Source of the DNA: Clostridium porci
GTDB lineage: Bacteria > Bacillota > Clostridia > Lachnospirales > Lachnospiraceae
Direction of reading: 5' to 3'
DNA: 64,000 nucleotides
Assembly (NCBI RefSeq): GCF_009696375.1
Contig: NZ_VUMD01000001.1
Coordinates: forward strand, 310,001 to 374,000
The notes under the pieces were generated by a model. That model did not search any database, was not told the DNA's origin, and saw nothing but the letters and a program-made list of their open reading frames with translations. Below, piece by piece: positions 7,892-16,924 of this stretch (positions are counted from its first letter, which is position 1; each line of letters begins with the position of its first letter). A program made the position numbers and the translations under genes.

Positions 7892-9367
7892 ATGGACGAT
7901 GGTTATTCGCCTGCCAGCATACTGGTTCTGATCGGATTTATTCTTCTGGAGGCAGTGTTTTACGGGTTTGGTTCAGCGATTCAGAATATAAACGAGGGAA
8001 AGCTGGAGGATGAGGCCGAATCCGGCAATCACAAGGCTTTACGGCTTTTAGAGATAGTAAACCGGCCGGGCCGGTTTGTTCACACCATTCAGATAACAAC
8101 TCATCTGATTGGTATGGTTACAGGCGCCGTAATTCTGCCTGTACAGGTACGGGAGCTTATGAATCATGTGATGCTTTTTAGGCCTCTGGCCCGGGCAGAT
8201 GCTTCTGAGCTGGAGGCAGCTCTCAGACAGCGCTGGTACACTAGCTCCCAGTGGTGGGAGCAGGGGATTTTTATGGCGATGGTGACGCTGGTTCTCCTTT
8301 TGATAATTATTAGCTTCGGCATCATTATACCTAAGAGGCTGGCGGCCAAGGAGCCGGAAAAGTGGGGCTACCATATGCTGCCCGTTGTCCTGTTCTTCGC
8401 AGGCCTGTTCCTGCCCCTGACGAAAGCTATAACCCTGGTGTCGGCCTTGGTTTTGAAGCTGTTTGGTGTAGATATTACAGATGACGGGGACAATGTCACA
8501 GAGGAAGATATCATGTCCATGGTAAATGAGGGCCATGAGCAGGGCATTCTGGAGGCGGATGAGACGGAGATGATCACTAATATCTTTGAATTAGGAGATA
8601 AGGAAGCTTCCGATATTATGACGCACCGCACGAATATGACGGCCCTGGACGGAGCCATGAGATTAATGGATGCGGTGGATTTTATCCTCAATGAAGGCAT
8701 TAATACCCGTTATCCCGTGTATGGAAAGGACATAGATGATATTATCGGCATTCTTCATCTAAGAGACGCGATGACAGCCGCAGAAAAGGAGAAAAACAGG
8801 GGAAAGATGCTGAGGGAGATTCCAGGACTTTTGAGAGAGGCTAATTTCATTCCTGAGACCAGAAGCATTGACACCCTTTTTAAAGAAATGCAGTCAGGCA
8901 AAATCCACATGGAGATTGTAGTGGATGAGTACGGCCAGACAGCGGGCCTCCTGACTATGGAGGATATATTGGAAGAAATTGTGGGAAACATCATGGATGA
9001 GTACGATGAGGAGGAGGAATTCATTACAGCCATGGAGGATGGCTCCTTTCTGATGAGCGGGCTTACTCCCTTGGAGGATGTGATGGAGACTCTAGATATG
9101 GAGTTTTCTCAGGAGGACAGCGATACATACGATACCCTAAATGGATATCTGATATCGCGTCTGGATCGTATTCCTCAGGAGAATGAAAGTCCTGAGGTGG
9201 ATTACGGAGGCTTTCAGTTTAAGGTTATGAAGGCCGGAAATAAAATGATAGAAAGCGTTCTTGTACGTCCCCTATCGGTAAAGGAGGACGGTAAGGGGCA
9301 CAGGAACGAGACGGAGAGAGAGGAATATGACACAGCTCATAGAGAGCACGAAGGAGATGCTTCGTGA
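7892..9367 (+). CDS. CNNM/CorC (HlyC) family membrane protein with CBS pair
   Basis: A 491-residue protein of the family linked to magnesium or other divalent-ion efflux; many are annotated as hemolysins. The N-terminal DUF21 membrane domain (about 1-195) has hydrophobic segments near 8-30, 65-90, 125-150 and 165-190. A CBS pair follows (about 210-360), containing the acidic DDGDNVTEEDIMSMVNEGHE and VDEYGQTAGLLTMEDILEEIVG. The C-terminal CorC/HlyC domain covers about 380-470, with a charged tail. ATG 7892 is preceded by AAAGGAG. A second member of the family lies at 33458. The transported ion cannot be told from sequence. Confidence 0.88.
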   Translation: MDDGYSPASILVLIGFILLEAVFYGFGSAIQNINEGKLEDEAESGNHKALRLLEIVNRPGRFVHTIQITTHLIGMVTGAVILPVQVRELMNHVMLFRPLARADASELEAALRQRWYTSSQWWEQGIFMAMVTLVLLLIIISFGIIIPKRLAAKEPEKWGYHMLPVVLFFAGLFLPLTKAITLVSALVLKLFGVDITDDGDNVTEEDIMSMVNEGHEQGILEADETEMITNIFELGDKEASDIMTHRTNMTALDGAMRLMDAVDFILNEGINTRYPVYGKDIDDIIGILHLRDAMTAAEKEKNRGKMLREIPGLLREANFIPETRSIDTLFKEMQSGKIHMEIVVDEYGQTAGLLTMEDILEEIVGNIMDEYDEEEEFITAMEDGSFLMSGLTPLEDVMETLDMEFSQEDSDTYDTLNGYLISRLDRIPQENESPEVDYGGFQFKVMKAGNKMIESVLVRPLSVKEDGKGHRNETEREEYDTAHREHEGDAS

Positions 9368-10709
9368 CAGCAGATTTTTAAGGAAGGCTTTGATTATTGC
9401 CTGTCCTGTAGCTCTACAAGGAATGCTTAACACTTTGGTGAATCTGGTGGATACCCTGATGATCGGCACTTTGGGGGCAACTGCTATTGCGGCGGTAGGG
9501 CTGGCCAATAAGGTCTTTTTTGTGTTCAATCTTTTAATCTTTGGTATTGTCAGCGGAGCGGGAATTTTAGCTGCCCAGTTTTGGGGCAGCGGGGATATAA
9601 AGGGTATAAGAAAGGTGCTGGGGCTTTCCATATTGATGGCTTTGGTAGGTGCATTGTTTTTTGTGGCGCCTGCAACTCTTTGTCCTGAGCTGGTTATGCG
9701 TATTTTTACAACCAGCGCAAGCAGTATTGAACTGGGAGCCAGGTATCTTAGAATTGCTGCATTGACGTATCCGTTTATTGCCCTTACCTCTGTATATGTG
9801 GCAATGCTCAGAGCTGTTAATAAAGTGGTGTTTCCGGTTATCAGCAGCTGTGTCGCAATTATGCTGAACATTGTGTTGAACTATATCCTGATTTTTGGGA
9901 AGTTGGGGGCGCCGGCCCTGGGAGTGGTCGGCGCTGCCGTGGCGACTCTCATAGCCCGTGTTCTTGAGATATGCTTAATCATTGCTTATGTGTACAGAAA
10001 AAAGCTGCCTCTGGCCTGCGGACCTGCAGATCTCTTTGGGTGGAGCAAACGATTTGTGAGACAGTTTGCCATTACAGCGGCTCCGGTAATTGCCAATGAG
10101 TTTATGTGGGGCCTTGGAACCACTCTTTACTCTCTGGCCTACGGGCGGATGGGAGACGAGGCGGTAGCCGCTATCACCATTGCCACCACCATTCAGGATC
10201 TTGTGGTGGTGCTGTTCCAGGGAGTGAGCGCCGCAACGGCAGTTATTTTGGGAAATGAATTGGGAGCGGGAAAGCTGAAACGGGCGGAGAAATATGCCAC
10301 GCAGTTTTTTATCCTGCAGTTTATAGCGATGCTTGTGGCCGCTGCCATAGTGCTTGCCATCCGATGGCCCATTATCAGCCTATACAATATTAGGCCTGAG
10401 GTGGCAAATGATGTGAATCTCTGTATTCTGGTGTTTGTTGCCTATATGCCATCCAAAATGTTTAACTATATCAATATCGTAGGAGTGTTGCGAAGTGGCG
10501 GGGATACTAAAATGTGTCTGTTTCTGGATACCTCCGGGGTCTGGTGCTTCGGCGTGCCTCTGGCCTTTTTGGGAGCTTTGGTTTGGCGGCTTCCTATCTA
10601 CACGGTGTACGCTCTTGTAATGGTGGAGGAGATCTATAAGACGGTTGCGGGGTATATACGTTACCGTCAGAAAAAATGGCTTAAGAATCTGACGGCAGAG
10701 ATTCAGTAA
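9327..10709 (+). CDS. MATE family efflux transporter
   Basis: A 460-residue multidrug and toxin extrusion type protein with about 12 hydrophobic segments in two homologous halves. The first half carries LVNLVDTLMIGTLGATAIAAVGLANKV-like residues and SGAGILAAQFWGSGD; the second half repeats the pattern at ATTIQDLVVVLFQGVSAATAVILGNELGAGK. It exports cationic drugs or metabolites using a Na+ or H+ gradient. The ATG at 9327 lies 41 bases inside the preceding gene, in another frame, behind GAGAGAGGA, so translation is probably coupled. Substrate unknown. Confidence 0.9.
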   Translation: MTQLIESTKEMLRDSRFLRKALIIACPVALQGMLNTLVNLVDTLMIGTLGATAIAAVGLANKVFFVFNLLIFGIVSGAGILAAQFWGSGDIKGIRKVLGLSILMALVGALFFVAPATLCPELVMRIFTTSASSIELGARYLRIAALTYPFIALTSVYVAMLRAVNKVVFPVISSCVAIMLNIVLNYILIFGKLGAPALGVVGAAVATLIARVLEICLIIAYVYRKKLPLACGPADLFGWSKRFVRQFAITAAPVIANEFMWGLGTTLYSLAYGRMGDEAVAAITIATTIQDLVVVLFQGVSAATAVILGNELGAGKLKRAEKYATQFFILQFIAMLVAAAIVLAIRWPIISLYNIRPEVANDVNLCILVFVAYMPSKMFNYINIVGVLRSGGDTKMCLFLDTSGVWCFGVPLAFLGALVWRLPIYTVYALVMVEEIYKTVAGYIRYRQKKWLKNLTAEIQ

Positions 10710-10736
10710 AGGCTGTGCCTGGGGCGCTGTTTTTAC

Positions 10737-10765
10737 TTGTCATATTAAAAAAATCGTGCTAAGAT
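10737..10765 (+). promoter_or_regulatory. Sigma-A-like promoter for yebC
   Basis: TTGTCA (10737-10742), 17-base spacer, TAAGAT (10760-10765); the coding start is at 10838. Confidence 0.7.
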
Positions 10766-10837
10766 AGAGAGGATACTCATACCATACGGTATTGAGCCGC
10801 AGGCTTTATAGAGGAATTAAGAAAGGGTGTTTTACCA

Positions 10838-11566
10838 ATGTCAGGACATTCAAAATTTGCAAATATTAAACATAAGAAGGAGCGCAATGATGCTGCAAAG
10901 GGTAAGATTTTTACTGTAATCGGACGCGAGATTGCCGTAGCTGTTAAGGAAGGGGGGGCTGACCCGGCCAATAACAGCAAGCTTCGTGATGTCATTGCCA
11001 AGGCAAAGGCTAACAATATGCCCAATGATACCATTGACCGCGGAATTAAGAAGGCAGCAGGGGACGCGGCTGCGGTCAACTACGAATCCCTTACATATGA
11101 GGGGTATGGTCCCAGTGGTGTAGCCATTATTGTAGATACTCTTACAGATAATAAAAACCGTACGGCAGCCAATGTAAGAAGCGCCTTCACCAAGGGAAAC
11201 GGCAATGTAGGAACACCGGGAAGCGTGTCCTACATGTTTGACAAGAAAGGTCAGATTCTCATTGATCGGGAAGCGTGCGGTCTGGAACCGGATGAACTGA
11301 TGATGCTGTCTCTGGATGCAGGGGCGGAGGATTTTTCCGAGGAGGAGGACAGCTACGAGGTTATCACTTCTCCTGAGACGTTTAGTGCGGTGAGAGAGGC
11401 TCTGGAGGCGCAGAATATTCCCATGCTGGAGGCGTCTGTGACGATGATTCCTCAGACCTGGGTTAAGCTTACGGATGAGGAGGAAATCAAAAGGCTGACA
11501 AAGACGCTGGATTTGCTGGACGAGGATGATGATGTTCAGGCAGTATACCATAATTGGGATGAGTAA
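10838..11566 (+). CDS. yebC: YebC/PmpR family protein (TACO1-like)
   Basis: A 242-residue protein beginning with the typical [14 protein letters not shown] and continuing with [26 protein letters not shown] and [13 protein letters not shown]. It was long called a transcriptional regulator; related proteins help ribosomes through proline-rich stretches. The C-terminal acidic segment ends in [11 protein letters not shown], as is usual. Length is standard. It stands alone with its own promoter and a very strong terminator. Confidence 0.95.
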   Translation: MSGHSKFANIKHKKERNDAAKGKIFTVIGREIAVAVKEGGADPANNSKLRDVIAKAKANNMPNDTIDRGIKKAAGDAAAVNYESLTYEGYGPSGVAIIVDTLTDNKNRTAANVRSAFTKGNGNVGTPGSVSYMFDKKGQILIDREACGLEPDELMMLSLDAGAEDFSEEEDSYEVITSPETFSAVREALEAQNIPMLEASVTMIPQTWVKLTDEEEIKRLTKTLDLLDEDDDVQAVYHNWDE

Positions 11567-11581
11567 AGGGGCCTTTAAAAG

Positions 11582-11626
11582 GCGCGGTGACAGACAGAAA
11601 AGGGTTGCCTGTCACCGCGCTTTTTT
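11582..11626 (+). terminator. Terminator after yebC
   Basis: GCGCGGTGACAG pairs perfectly with CTGTCACCGCGC, followed by TTTTTT. A shorter CTTTT on the opposite side could also help stop the convergent gene. Confidence 0.92.
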
Positions 11627-11642
11627 ACTTTGACCTATAAAA

Positions 11643-12551
11643 TTAGTTGGACACGACCATAGTCCGAAGTCCCTCGGTAGAAGTGGGAGCGTTGAAGATA
11701 TAGAGAGTGTATGAAGTGTTTGCGCTCATATTTGCGGAGGCGGTAGCCACAGCGCGGCCAGGGAAGGAGCCGGTGCGGGAGATAAAGATCTGATACCAGC
11801 CTGGATAAAAGCTGGTATAAGGGGTTACCTCACGGTAGCGCACATTGGTGAAGGCAGTGTAAGAGTTGTTCTGATTACCAATGGATACGTCAAAGGGGCC
11901 TAGATTCTCAGACAGGTTGCAGGCACGAAGACAGCTGGTGCCGGAAGGTGCGCTGCAGGAAATATCAGAGATTTCCATAATGTCCAGGCCGCTTGCTGTG
12001 TTGATGATTGCAACGGTCATGGCAGAGCCGGCTCTGACCTGAATGCTCTTTTGGATATAAATATAGCCGTTGGCTCCAGATACGGTAATGGTCTGACTGC
12101 CGGAGTCAGACTGTACATAGCTGGTTATATCGCCGTTGCCAAGTTGGCTTGCTACCAGCCAGTTTCCAAGATATACATAAAATGGCTGATAACCGGTGGA
12201 CGTGTTCAGGAACCGAACCCTGCCGAATCTGTTGCTAGTACAGTTAAAGCATGGGAAGGTGATTCCTGGTATAACTGTTATTGCTCCGCCGGTTCCTCCA
12301 GGAAATACAGGGCGGAAAATGGGAGGGAAGTTGTTGCCGCTGAATACAGGACCGCCTTCTCCTGGATTGGGGAGGGGAATCACTGGAATATTGGCTTCGT
12401 TGTCATTTGCGGGGCCGCTTTCCACAGGACCGCCCTCTCCTGGATTGGGAAGGGGAATTACCGGAATGCCGGCTTCGTTGGACTCGGCAGCGCTTACTAT
12501 GGAATCTGGGTATTCGTTGGTTCTGTCTGTATGATAGGACTGATTGTTCAT
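11643..12551 (-). CDS. DUF4397-like protein with N-terminal Pro/Gly repeats, possibly spore-associated
   Basis: A 302-residue protein. After about 30 polar residues come two copies of a 19-residue unit (57 bp) containing IPVIPLPNPGEGGPV, then a Pro/Gly-rich linker, then PCFNCTSNRFGRVRFLNTS, which opens a beta-rich region that looks like a DUF4397 domain and its second half (about 120-302). There is no signal peptide or membrane segment. I chose ATG 12551, preceded by CGAGG; a longer open frame to 12638 lacks a ribosome site. It is divergent from the sporulation operon starting at 12696. A spore-surface role is inference only. Confidence 0.7.
   Translation of the reverse strand: MNNQSYHTDRTNEYPDSIVSAAESNEAGIPVIPLPNPGEGGPVESGPANDNEANIPVIPLPNPGEGGPVFSGNNFPPIFRPVFPGGTGGAITVIPGITFPCFNCTSNRFGRVRFLNTSTGYQPFYVYLGNWLVASQLGNGDITSYVQSDSGSQTITVSGANGYIYIQKSIQVRAGSAMTVAIINTASGLDIMEISDISCSAPSGTSCLRACNLSENLGPFDVSIGNQNNSYTAFTNVRYREVTPYTSFYPGWYQIFISRTGSFPGRAVATASANMSANTSYTLYIFNAPTSTEGLRTMVVSN
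12346..12480. repeat. 57-bp direct repeat, two copies, 78-bp period
   Basis: Copies at 12346-12402 and 12424-12480 lie in the DUF4397-like gene, separated by 21 bases. Both begin ACAGGACCGCC and end GGCTTCGTTG, and encode the repeated IPVIPLPNPGEGGPV unit in frame. The few differences are mostly single bases. Confidence 0.85.
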
Positions 12552-12633
12552 AAAAGCCTCGTTGATAATTCGATTCAGTATAAGATATTCATAAAAGCGG
12601 GAAAAGGTACCCAGCTTCCGGAAAAAAGGGGGC

Positions 12634-12662
12634 AGCATTTTTTTCTGACGTTTGCATATAAT
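12634..12662 (+). promoter_or_regulatory. Candidate sigma-E sporulation promoter for yqfC
   Basis: CATATAAT (12655-12662) matches the sigma-E -10 pattern. A GCATTTTT stretch at about 12634-12641 could serve as the -35. yqfC and yqfD belong to the sigma-E regulon in Bacillus, which supports this reading; the -35 match is weak. Confidence 0.45.
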
Positions 12663-12695
12663 AAAAGGAACCAGTGTATCAGGAGCGTGGAGTGT

Positions 12696-12965
12696 ATGTC
12701 ATGGGACCCAAGGAAAACAGCTGTGTCTGCACTAGGGCTGCCCAGGGACGTGATTCTGGGAGACGTGCTGGTAAGCTTTGTAGGCAAAACCCAGGTAAAT
12801 GTGGAAAATTACAGGAGCATCCTTCTATATACAGATACCCTGGTAAAGCTCCAGGCCAGAAATTACAAGGTTCTTATTCACGGAAGCCGTCTGAGAATCG
12901 ACTACTATACGCCTGAAGAAATGAAAATAACCGGGCAGATTGGCTCTCTGGAATTTCAGTGCTAG
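12696..12965 (+). CDS. yqfC: Sporulation protein YqfC
   Basis: An 89-residue protein that matches the YqfC family: a short N-terminal segment then LGLPRDVILGDVLVSFVGKTQVNVENYRSIL, followed by LKLQARN-type, LIHGSRLRI and IDYYTPEEMKITGQI segments. ATG 12696 follows an AGGAG 10 bases upstream; the much longer open frame back to 12051 is antisense to the DUF4397-like gene. It is a mother-cell sporulation protein of unknown biochemical role, almost always upstream of yqfD as here (gap 32 bases). Confidence 0.88.
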   Translation: MSWDPRKTAVSALGLPRDVILGDVLVSFVGKTQVNVENYRSILLYTDTLVKLQARNYKVLIHGSRLRIDYYTPEEMKITGQIGSLEFQC

Positions 12966-12997
12966 ATCAGCCTGGGCGCCTGTAAGGAGGGGACGGC

Positions 12998-14233
12998 TTG
13001 ATTATAGGGCTGTTACATAACTGGAAAGGATATGTAAGGCTCCGTCTTCACGGATATTCACCGGAGCGATTCTTAAATCTTTGCAATGCCAGGGGGCTGG
13101 AGGTTTGGGGAATTCTCTGCAGCCGGGACGGGGATTATGAATTTTATATGACGGTGGAGGGCTACCGGCGGGTAAAGCCTCTGGTGCGCAAGGCCCAGGT
13201 AAGGCTTCATATCATTGGCCGCTATGGCCTGCCCTTTTTTATTTATAAGAACAGGAAACGCTGGTATTTTGCAGCTGGCATCGGAGCTTTTTTTATTCTT
13301 CTCTATGTTATGAGCCTGTTTATCTGGGATATCCGGTTCGAGGGGAATTACCACTATACCTGCGATACCCTTCTGCGGTATCTGGACACGCAGGATATAG
13401 ATTATGGAATGTTGAAGTCCAGGATTAACTGTGAGGATTTGGAGGCGTCCTTTCGTACCAGTTTTCCAGAGATCACCTGGGTGTCAGCAAGAGTATCGGG
13501 TACCCGGCTGCTGATACATATTAAGGAAAATGAGGTTCTCTCATCCATTCCTGAAAAGGACGAGAAACCTTGCGATATTGTGGCAGCCCAGGCAGGAACC
13601 ATCACACATATGATAGTCCGTTCTGGAATTCCGCAGGTAGCGGTGGGAGATGAGGTGGAGGAGGGGCAGGTACTGGTAAGCGGCCGGGTTCCTATTGTCA
13701 ATGACAGCGAGGAGGAGGTAAATGCCTATCAGGTACAGGCAGACGCGGATATCTATGCCAGAACTGCCAGAGAGTATGAAAAGACATTTCCTCTTCTTCA
13801 CAGAGAGCGGGTAGAAACAGGCCGAAAGCGCAGAGGCTTCTATGTGAAAGCCGGATCATGGTCCTTTACCTGCCTGATGCCTGTAAAGGGGGAAGGAGAA
13901 TGGGACTATGCTATGGAGGAGAAGCAGCTTAAACTATTTTCCAACTTTTATCTTCCCGTGTATTTTGGTAACATTCATGGCAGGGAGATGGCGTCCTATG
14001 AAAGAAACTATACAAAAGATGAGCTATTGCATTTGTCCAAATCCATAAATTACCAGTTTGTCGAAAATTTAAAGGAAAAAGGGGTACACATTCTTGAAAA
14101 TAATGATAGAATAGAAACAAGTGTATCCGAGTGCCGGATATTGGGAAGTTTAATTACAGAAGAATCCATTGTCAAGACCCGGCCGTTAGAGGAACCAACG
14201 ACAGAATTAGAGGAGACGAAGACAGCCCAATGA
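12998..14233 (+). CDS. yqfD: Sporulation protein YqfD
   Basis: A 411-residue membrane protein of the YqfD (stage IV sporulation) family. The N-terminal part begins IIGLLHNWKGYVRLRLHGYSPERFLN; one TM segment lies at about 90-110 (AAGIGAFFILLYVMSLFIW); the following extracytoplasmic region includes IRFEGNYHYT and LIHIKENE, then a beta-rich domain with VRSGIPQVAVGDEVEEGQVLVSG. The start is TTG 12998, 5 bases after AAGGAGGGG. Its stop overlaps the phoH start by 4 bases. It is required for efficient spore formation in Bacillus. Confidence 0.93.
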   Translation: MIIGLLHNWKGYVRLRLHGYSPERFLNLCNARGLEVWGILCSRDGDYEFYMTVEGYRRVKPLVRKAQVRLHIIGRYGLPFFIYKNRKRWYFAAGIGAFFILLYVMSLFIWDIRFEGNYHYTCDTLLRYLDTQDIDYGMLKSRINCEDLEASFRTSFPEITWVSARVSGTRLLIHIKENEVLSSIPEKDEKPCDIVAAQAGTITHMIVRSGIPQVAVGDEVEEGQVLVSGRVPIVNDSEEEVNAYQVQADADIYARTAREYEKTFPLLHRERVETGRKRRGFYVKAGSWSFTCLMPVKGEGEWDYAMEEKQLKLFSNFYLPVYFGNIHGREMASYERNYTKDELLHLSKSINYQFVENLKEKGVHILENNDRIETSVSECRILGSLITEESIVKTRPLEEPTTELEETKTAQ

Positions 14234-15237
14234 GTGTGATTGAAACCTTGATTGATATTCCTGTTGACCATGAAAGAAATGTATGCGGACAATTTGACGC
14301 TTACTTAAAGAAAATAGAACGCACCCTCCATGTTACTATGATTGCAAGGAACGGGGAGATTAAGCTGATTGGGCCTGAACAGACCATACGTCAAGCTAAG
14401 AGCGTATTCCAGAACCTGATTGAGCTTTCCAGACGGGGGAATACCATTACGGAGCAGAACGTAGATTATGCGCTGTCCCTGTCCTTTACAGAAAATGACG
14501 GACAGATTCTGGAGATGGATAAGGATATTATCTGCCGTACTGCCGCTGGAAGGCCTGTTAAGCCAAAGACACTGGGACAAAAGAGCTATGTGGATGCTAT
14601 TCGCGGCAAAATGATTGTTTTCGGAATAGGGCCCGCAGGCACAGGAAAGACCTACCTTGCCATGGCCATGGCTATCCAGGCTTTTAAGAACGGAGAGGTG
14701 GGCAGGCTTATACTGACCCGTCCTGCCATTGAAGCGGGAGAGAAACTGGGCTTTCTGCCAGGAGATCTCCAGAGCAAGATCGATCCCTATCTGCGGCCGC
14801 TCTACGATGCACTGTATCAAATTATGGGGGCGGAGAGCTTCCTTCATAATTCAGAGAAGGGACTGATTGAGGTGGCGCCTCTGGCTTATATGAGAGGCCG
14901 GACCCTGGACAATGCTTATATTATTCTGGATGAGGCGCAAAATACCACCCCTGCCCAGATGAAGATGTTTCTCACAAGAATCGGCTTTGGCTCCAAGGTT
15001 ATTATCACGGGTGACAGGACTCAGAAGGATTTGCCATCAGGAGCAGCGTCGGGGCTGGACACGGCGTTAAAGGTGTTAAAGCATATTGAGGATATCGGGT
15101 TTTGCTATCTTACCACCTCGGATGTTGTGCGCCATCCACTGGTGCAGAAAATTGTACAGGCCTATGATGCCTATGAGCAGAAAAATACCCCTTCCTCTGT
15201 TCCGGGCAGAGGACACAGAAGAAAAGGGCGGTCTTAA
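14230..15237 (+). CDS. phoH: PhoH family ATPase
   Basis: A 335-residue protein with an N-terminal KH-like region (about 1-110) and a PhoH ATPase core: P-loop GPAGTGKT at 134-141, Walker B IILDEAQNTTPAQMKMFLTR, and ITGDRTQKDLP. PhoH proteins are predicted RNA-linked ATPases and sit next to ybeY in most bacteria. I chose ATG 14230 in the ATGA overlap with yqfD; a start at 14131 would add 33 residues inside yqfD. Confidence 0.93.
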   Translation: MSVIETLIDIPVDHERNVCGQFDAYLKKIERTLHVTMIARNGEIKLIGPEQTIRQAKSVFQNLIELSRRGNTITEQNVDYALSLSFTENDGQILEMDKDIICRTAAGRPVKPKTLGQKSYVDAIRGKMIVFGIGPAGTGKTYLAMAMAIQAFKNGEVGRLILTRPAIEAGEKLGFLPGDLQSKIDPYLRPLYDALYQIMGAESFLHNSEKGLIEVAPLAYMRGRTLDNAYIILDEAQNTTPAQMKMFLTRIGFGSKVIITGDRTQKDLPSGAASGLDTALKVLKHIEDIGFCYLTTSDVVRHPLVQKIVQAYDAYEQKNTPSSVPGRGHRRKGRS

Positions 15238-15263
15238 ATAAGGCTGCAGGAAAGGAAACGCCT

Positions 15264-15761
15264 ATGACGATAGCCATTGAATACGAAGCGGAAAAAAAGC
15301 TGGAGCTTCCTTTTGAAACTATTATCCGGGAGATTGTCCTGGCTGCTTTGGACTATGAGGAATGTCCTTATGAAGCGGAGATTAACGTAATACTGACGGA
15401 TAACGAAGCCATCCGGGTGATGAATAAAGAGTATCGGGGACTGGACGCTCCTACAGATGTGCTCTCATTTCCGCTGGTGGACTATAACGTACCCTCGGAC
15501 TTTAACCATGTGGAGGACGCTGTGGAGGATTACTTCAATCCTGAGACAGGCGAGCTGATGCTGGGAGATATTGTTATTTCTGTGGACAAGGTGGAGGGAC
15601 AGGCAGAGAGCTACGGCCATTCCCAGACCAGAGAACTGGCCTTTCTGGTGGCTCACAGTATGCTCCACCTGTTGGGGTACGACCACATGGAGGAGGGGGA
15701 GCGGGCTGAGATGGAGCGGCGCCAGGACGCTATTTTAGAAAGCAGGGGGTATGTAAGATGA
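15264..15761 (+). CDS. ybeY: Endoribonuclease YbeY (16S rRNA maturation)
   Basis: A 165-residue zinc-dependent RNase. The metal site HSMLHLLGYDH gives the HxxxHxxxxxH signature; upstream are RVMNKEYRGLDAPTDVLSFP and GDIVISVDKV, also diagnostic. It acts in 3' maturation of 16S rRNA and ribosome quality control. It starts at ATG 15264 after GGAAAGG and overlaps the next gene by 4 bases (ATGA). Confidence 0.96.
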   Translation: MTIAIEYEAEKKLELPFETIIREIVLAALDYEECPYEAEINVILTDNEAIRVMNKEYRGLDAPTDVLSFPLVDYNVPSDFNHVEDAVEDYFNPETGELMLGDIVISVDKVEGQAESYGHSQTRELAFLVAHSMLHLLGYDHMEEGERAEMERRQDAILESRGYVR

Positions 15762-16918
15762 GAGACGGACTTACGCTTGCGGCAGCTCTGATAGCGGCAG
15801 CCGGCCTGCTGACCGGCTGTGTGAAGGAGGCGTCCATGGACGCAGCCGGGTCTTCCGCGACAGCTGTTTCTGCGGCTGCTGCAGAAGCTAAGCCTGAAAT
15901 TTTCATTTATTCCGACGAGAACCCCGATCCTGAGGGGGGCAAACCGGAATACTATCTTCCAGGTGAGCGGACGGAAGAAACGGGTATGATAAGAAGCTAT
16001 CTGACAGGGCAGATGATAGATGTCCTTCAGGGCAACCGGCGTCCTCTGGCAGTAATGATGAGCAACGACAAGGAAGCCAGGCCCCAGTATGGCATCAACC
16101 GGGCCGGAGTGGTCTATGAGGCGCCTGTGGAGGGCGGTATGAACCGGTATATGGCTCTCATAGAAGATTACGATAATCTGGAACGGATCGGTTCTGTGCG
16201 CAGCTGCCGCACCTACTACACCTATTTTGCCAGGGAGTTTGATGCCATCTACGCTCATTATGGACAAAGCACCTTTGCAAAGCCTTTTTTGAAAAATGTG
16301 GATAATATCAATGGACTTGACGGCATCGGAACCACGGCTTACTACAGAAGCGGCGATAAAAAGGCGCCACATAATGCCTATACCAGCGGAGCCAGGATAC
16401 ACAAGGCGATTGAAATGCTGGGATACTCTCAGGAGTATGCCCCCTCCTACCAGGGCCATTATTTGTTTGCGAGAGATGGACGGGAGGCAGTGCTGGATCA
16501 ACGGCCAGGAGTGATGGACGCTCTTACTCTGAAGCCAGGCTACGATATGAATCAGGCCTATTTTATGTATAATGAGAGCGATGGCTTGTATCACCGCTAT
16601 CAGTATGGCGGAGTCCATGAAGGAGACGAGGGCCCTGTTACCGCCAAGAATGTAGTATTCCAGTATTGCCAGTCAGGCTACTACGCGACTACAGATTATA
16701 TAAGCTTTAATGTACATACCACGGAATGTGGCTTTTTTATGACAAACGGCAGGGCTATCCCTATTAGCTGGGAGAAGGATGGGGAGTTCGGTGTGACTCA
16801 TTATTATGATATGGATCACAATGAGGTGGTTTTCAACCAGGGGCAGACCTGGATTTGTATTATATCCACAAAAGACTTTGCCAAGTCAGAAATAATTGGA
16901 AAAGACGGAGCACAATAA
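15758..16918 (+). CDS. DUF3048 (YerB-like) lipoprotein
   Basis: A 386-residue predicted lipoprotein with signal and lipobox LLTGC (Cys 21). Its two DUF3048 halves carry RPLAVMMSNDKEARPQYGINRAGVVYEAPVEGGMNR-like residues and IGSVRSCRTYY in the first, and HNAYTSG and VVFQYCQS in the second. YerB-type proteins are secreted or membrane-tethered and of unknown biochemical function. It overlaps ybeY by 4 bases, so it is translationally coupled to the operon. Confidence 0.9.
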   Translation: MRDGLTLAAALIAAAGLLTGCVKEASMDAAGSSATAVSAAAAEAKPEIFIYSDENPDPEGGKPEYYLPGERTEETGMIRSYLTGQMIDVLQGNRRPLAVMMSNDKEARPQYGINRAGVVYEAPVEGGMNRYMALIEDYDNLERIGSVRSCRTYYTYFAREFDAIYAHYGQSTFAKPFLKNVDNINGLDGIGTTAYYRSGDKKAPHNAYTSGARIHKAIEMLGYSQEYAPSYQGHYLFARDGREAVLDQRPGVMDALTLKPGYDMNQAYFMYNESDGLYHRYQYGGVHEGDEGPVTAKNVVFQYCQSGYYATTDYISFNVHTTECGFFMTNGRAIPISWEKDGEFGVTHYYDMDHNEVVFNQGQTWICIISTKDFAKSEIIGKDGAQ

Positions 16919-16924
16919 AGAGAT

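Noticed and set aside
12051-12695. Long upstream extension of the yqfC frame
   Set aside because: It is antisense to the DUF4397-like gene, and the YqfC family begins near ATG 12696, which has a ribosome site.
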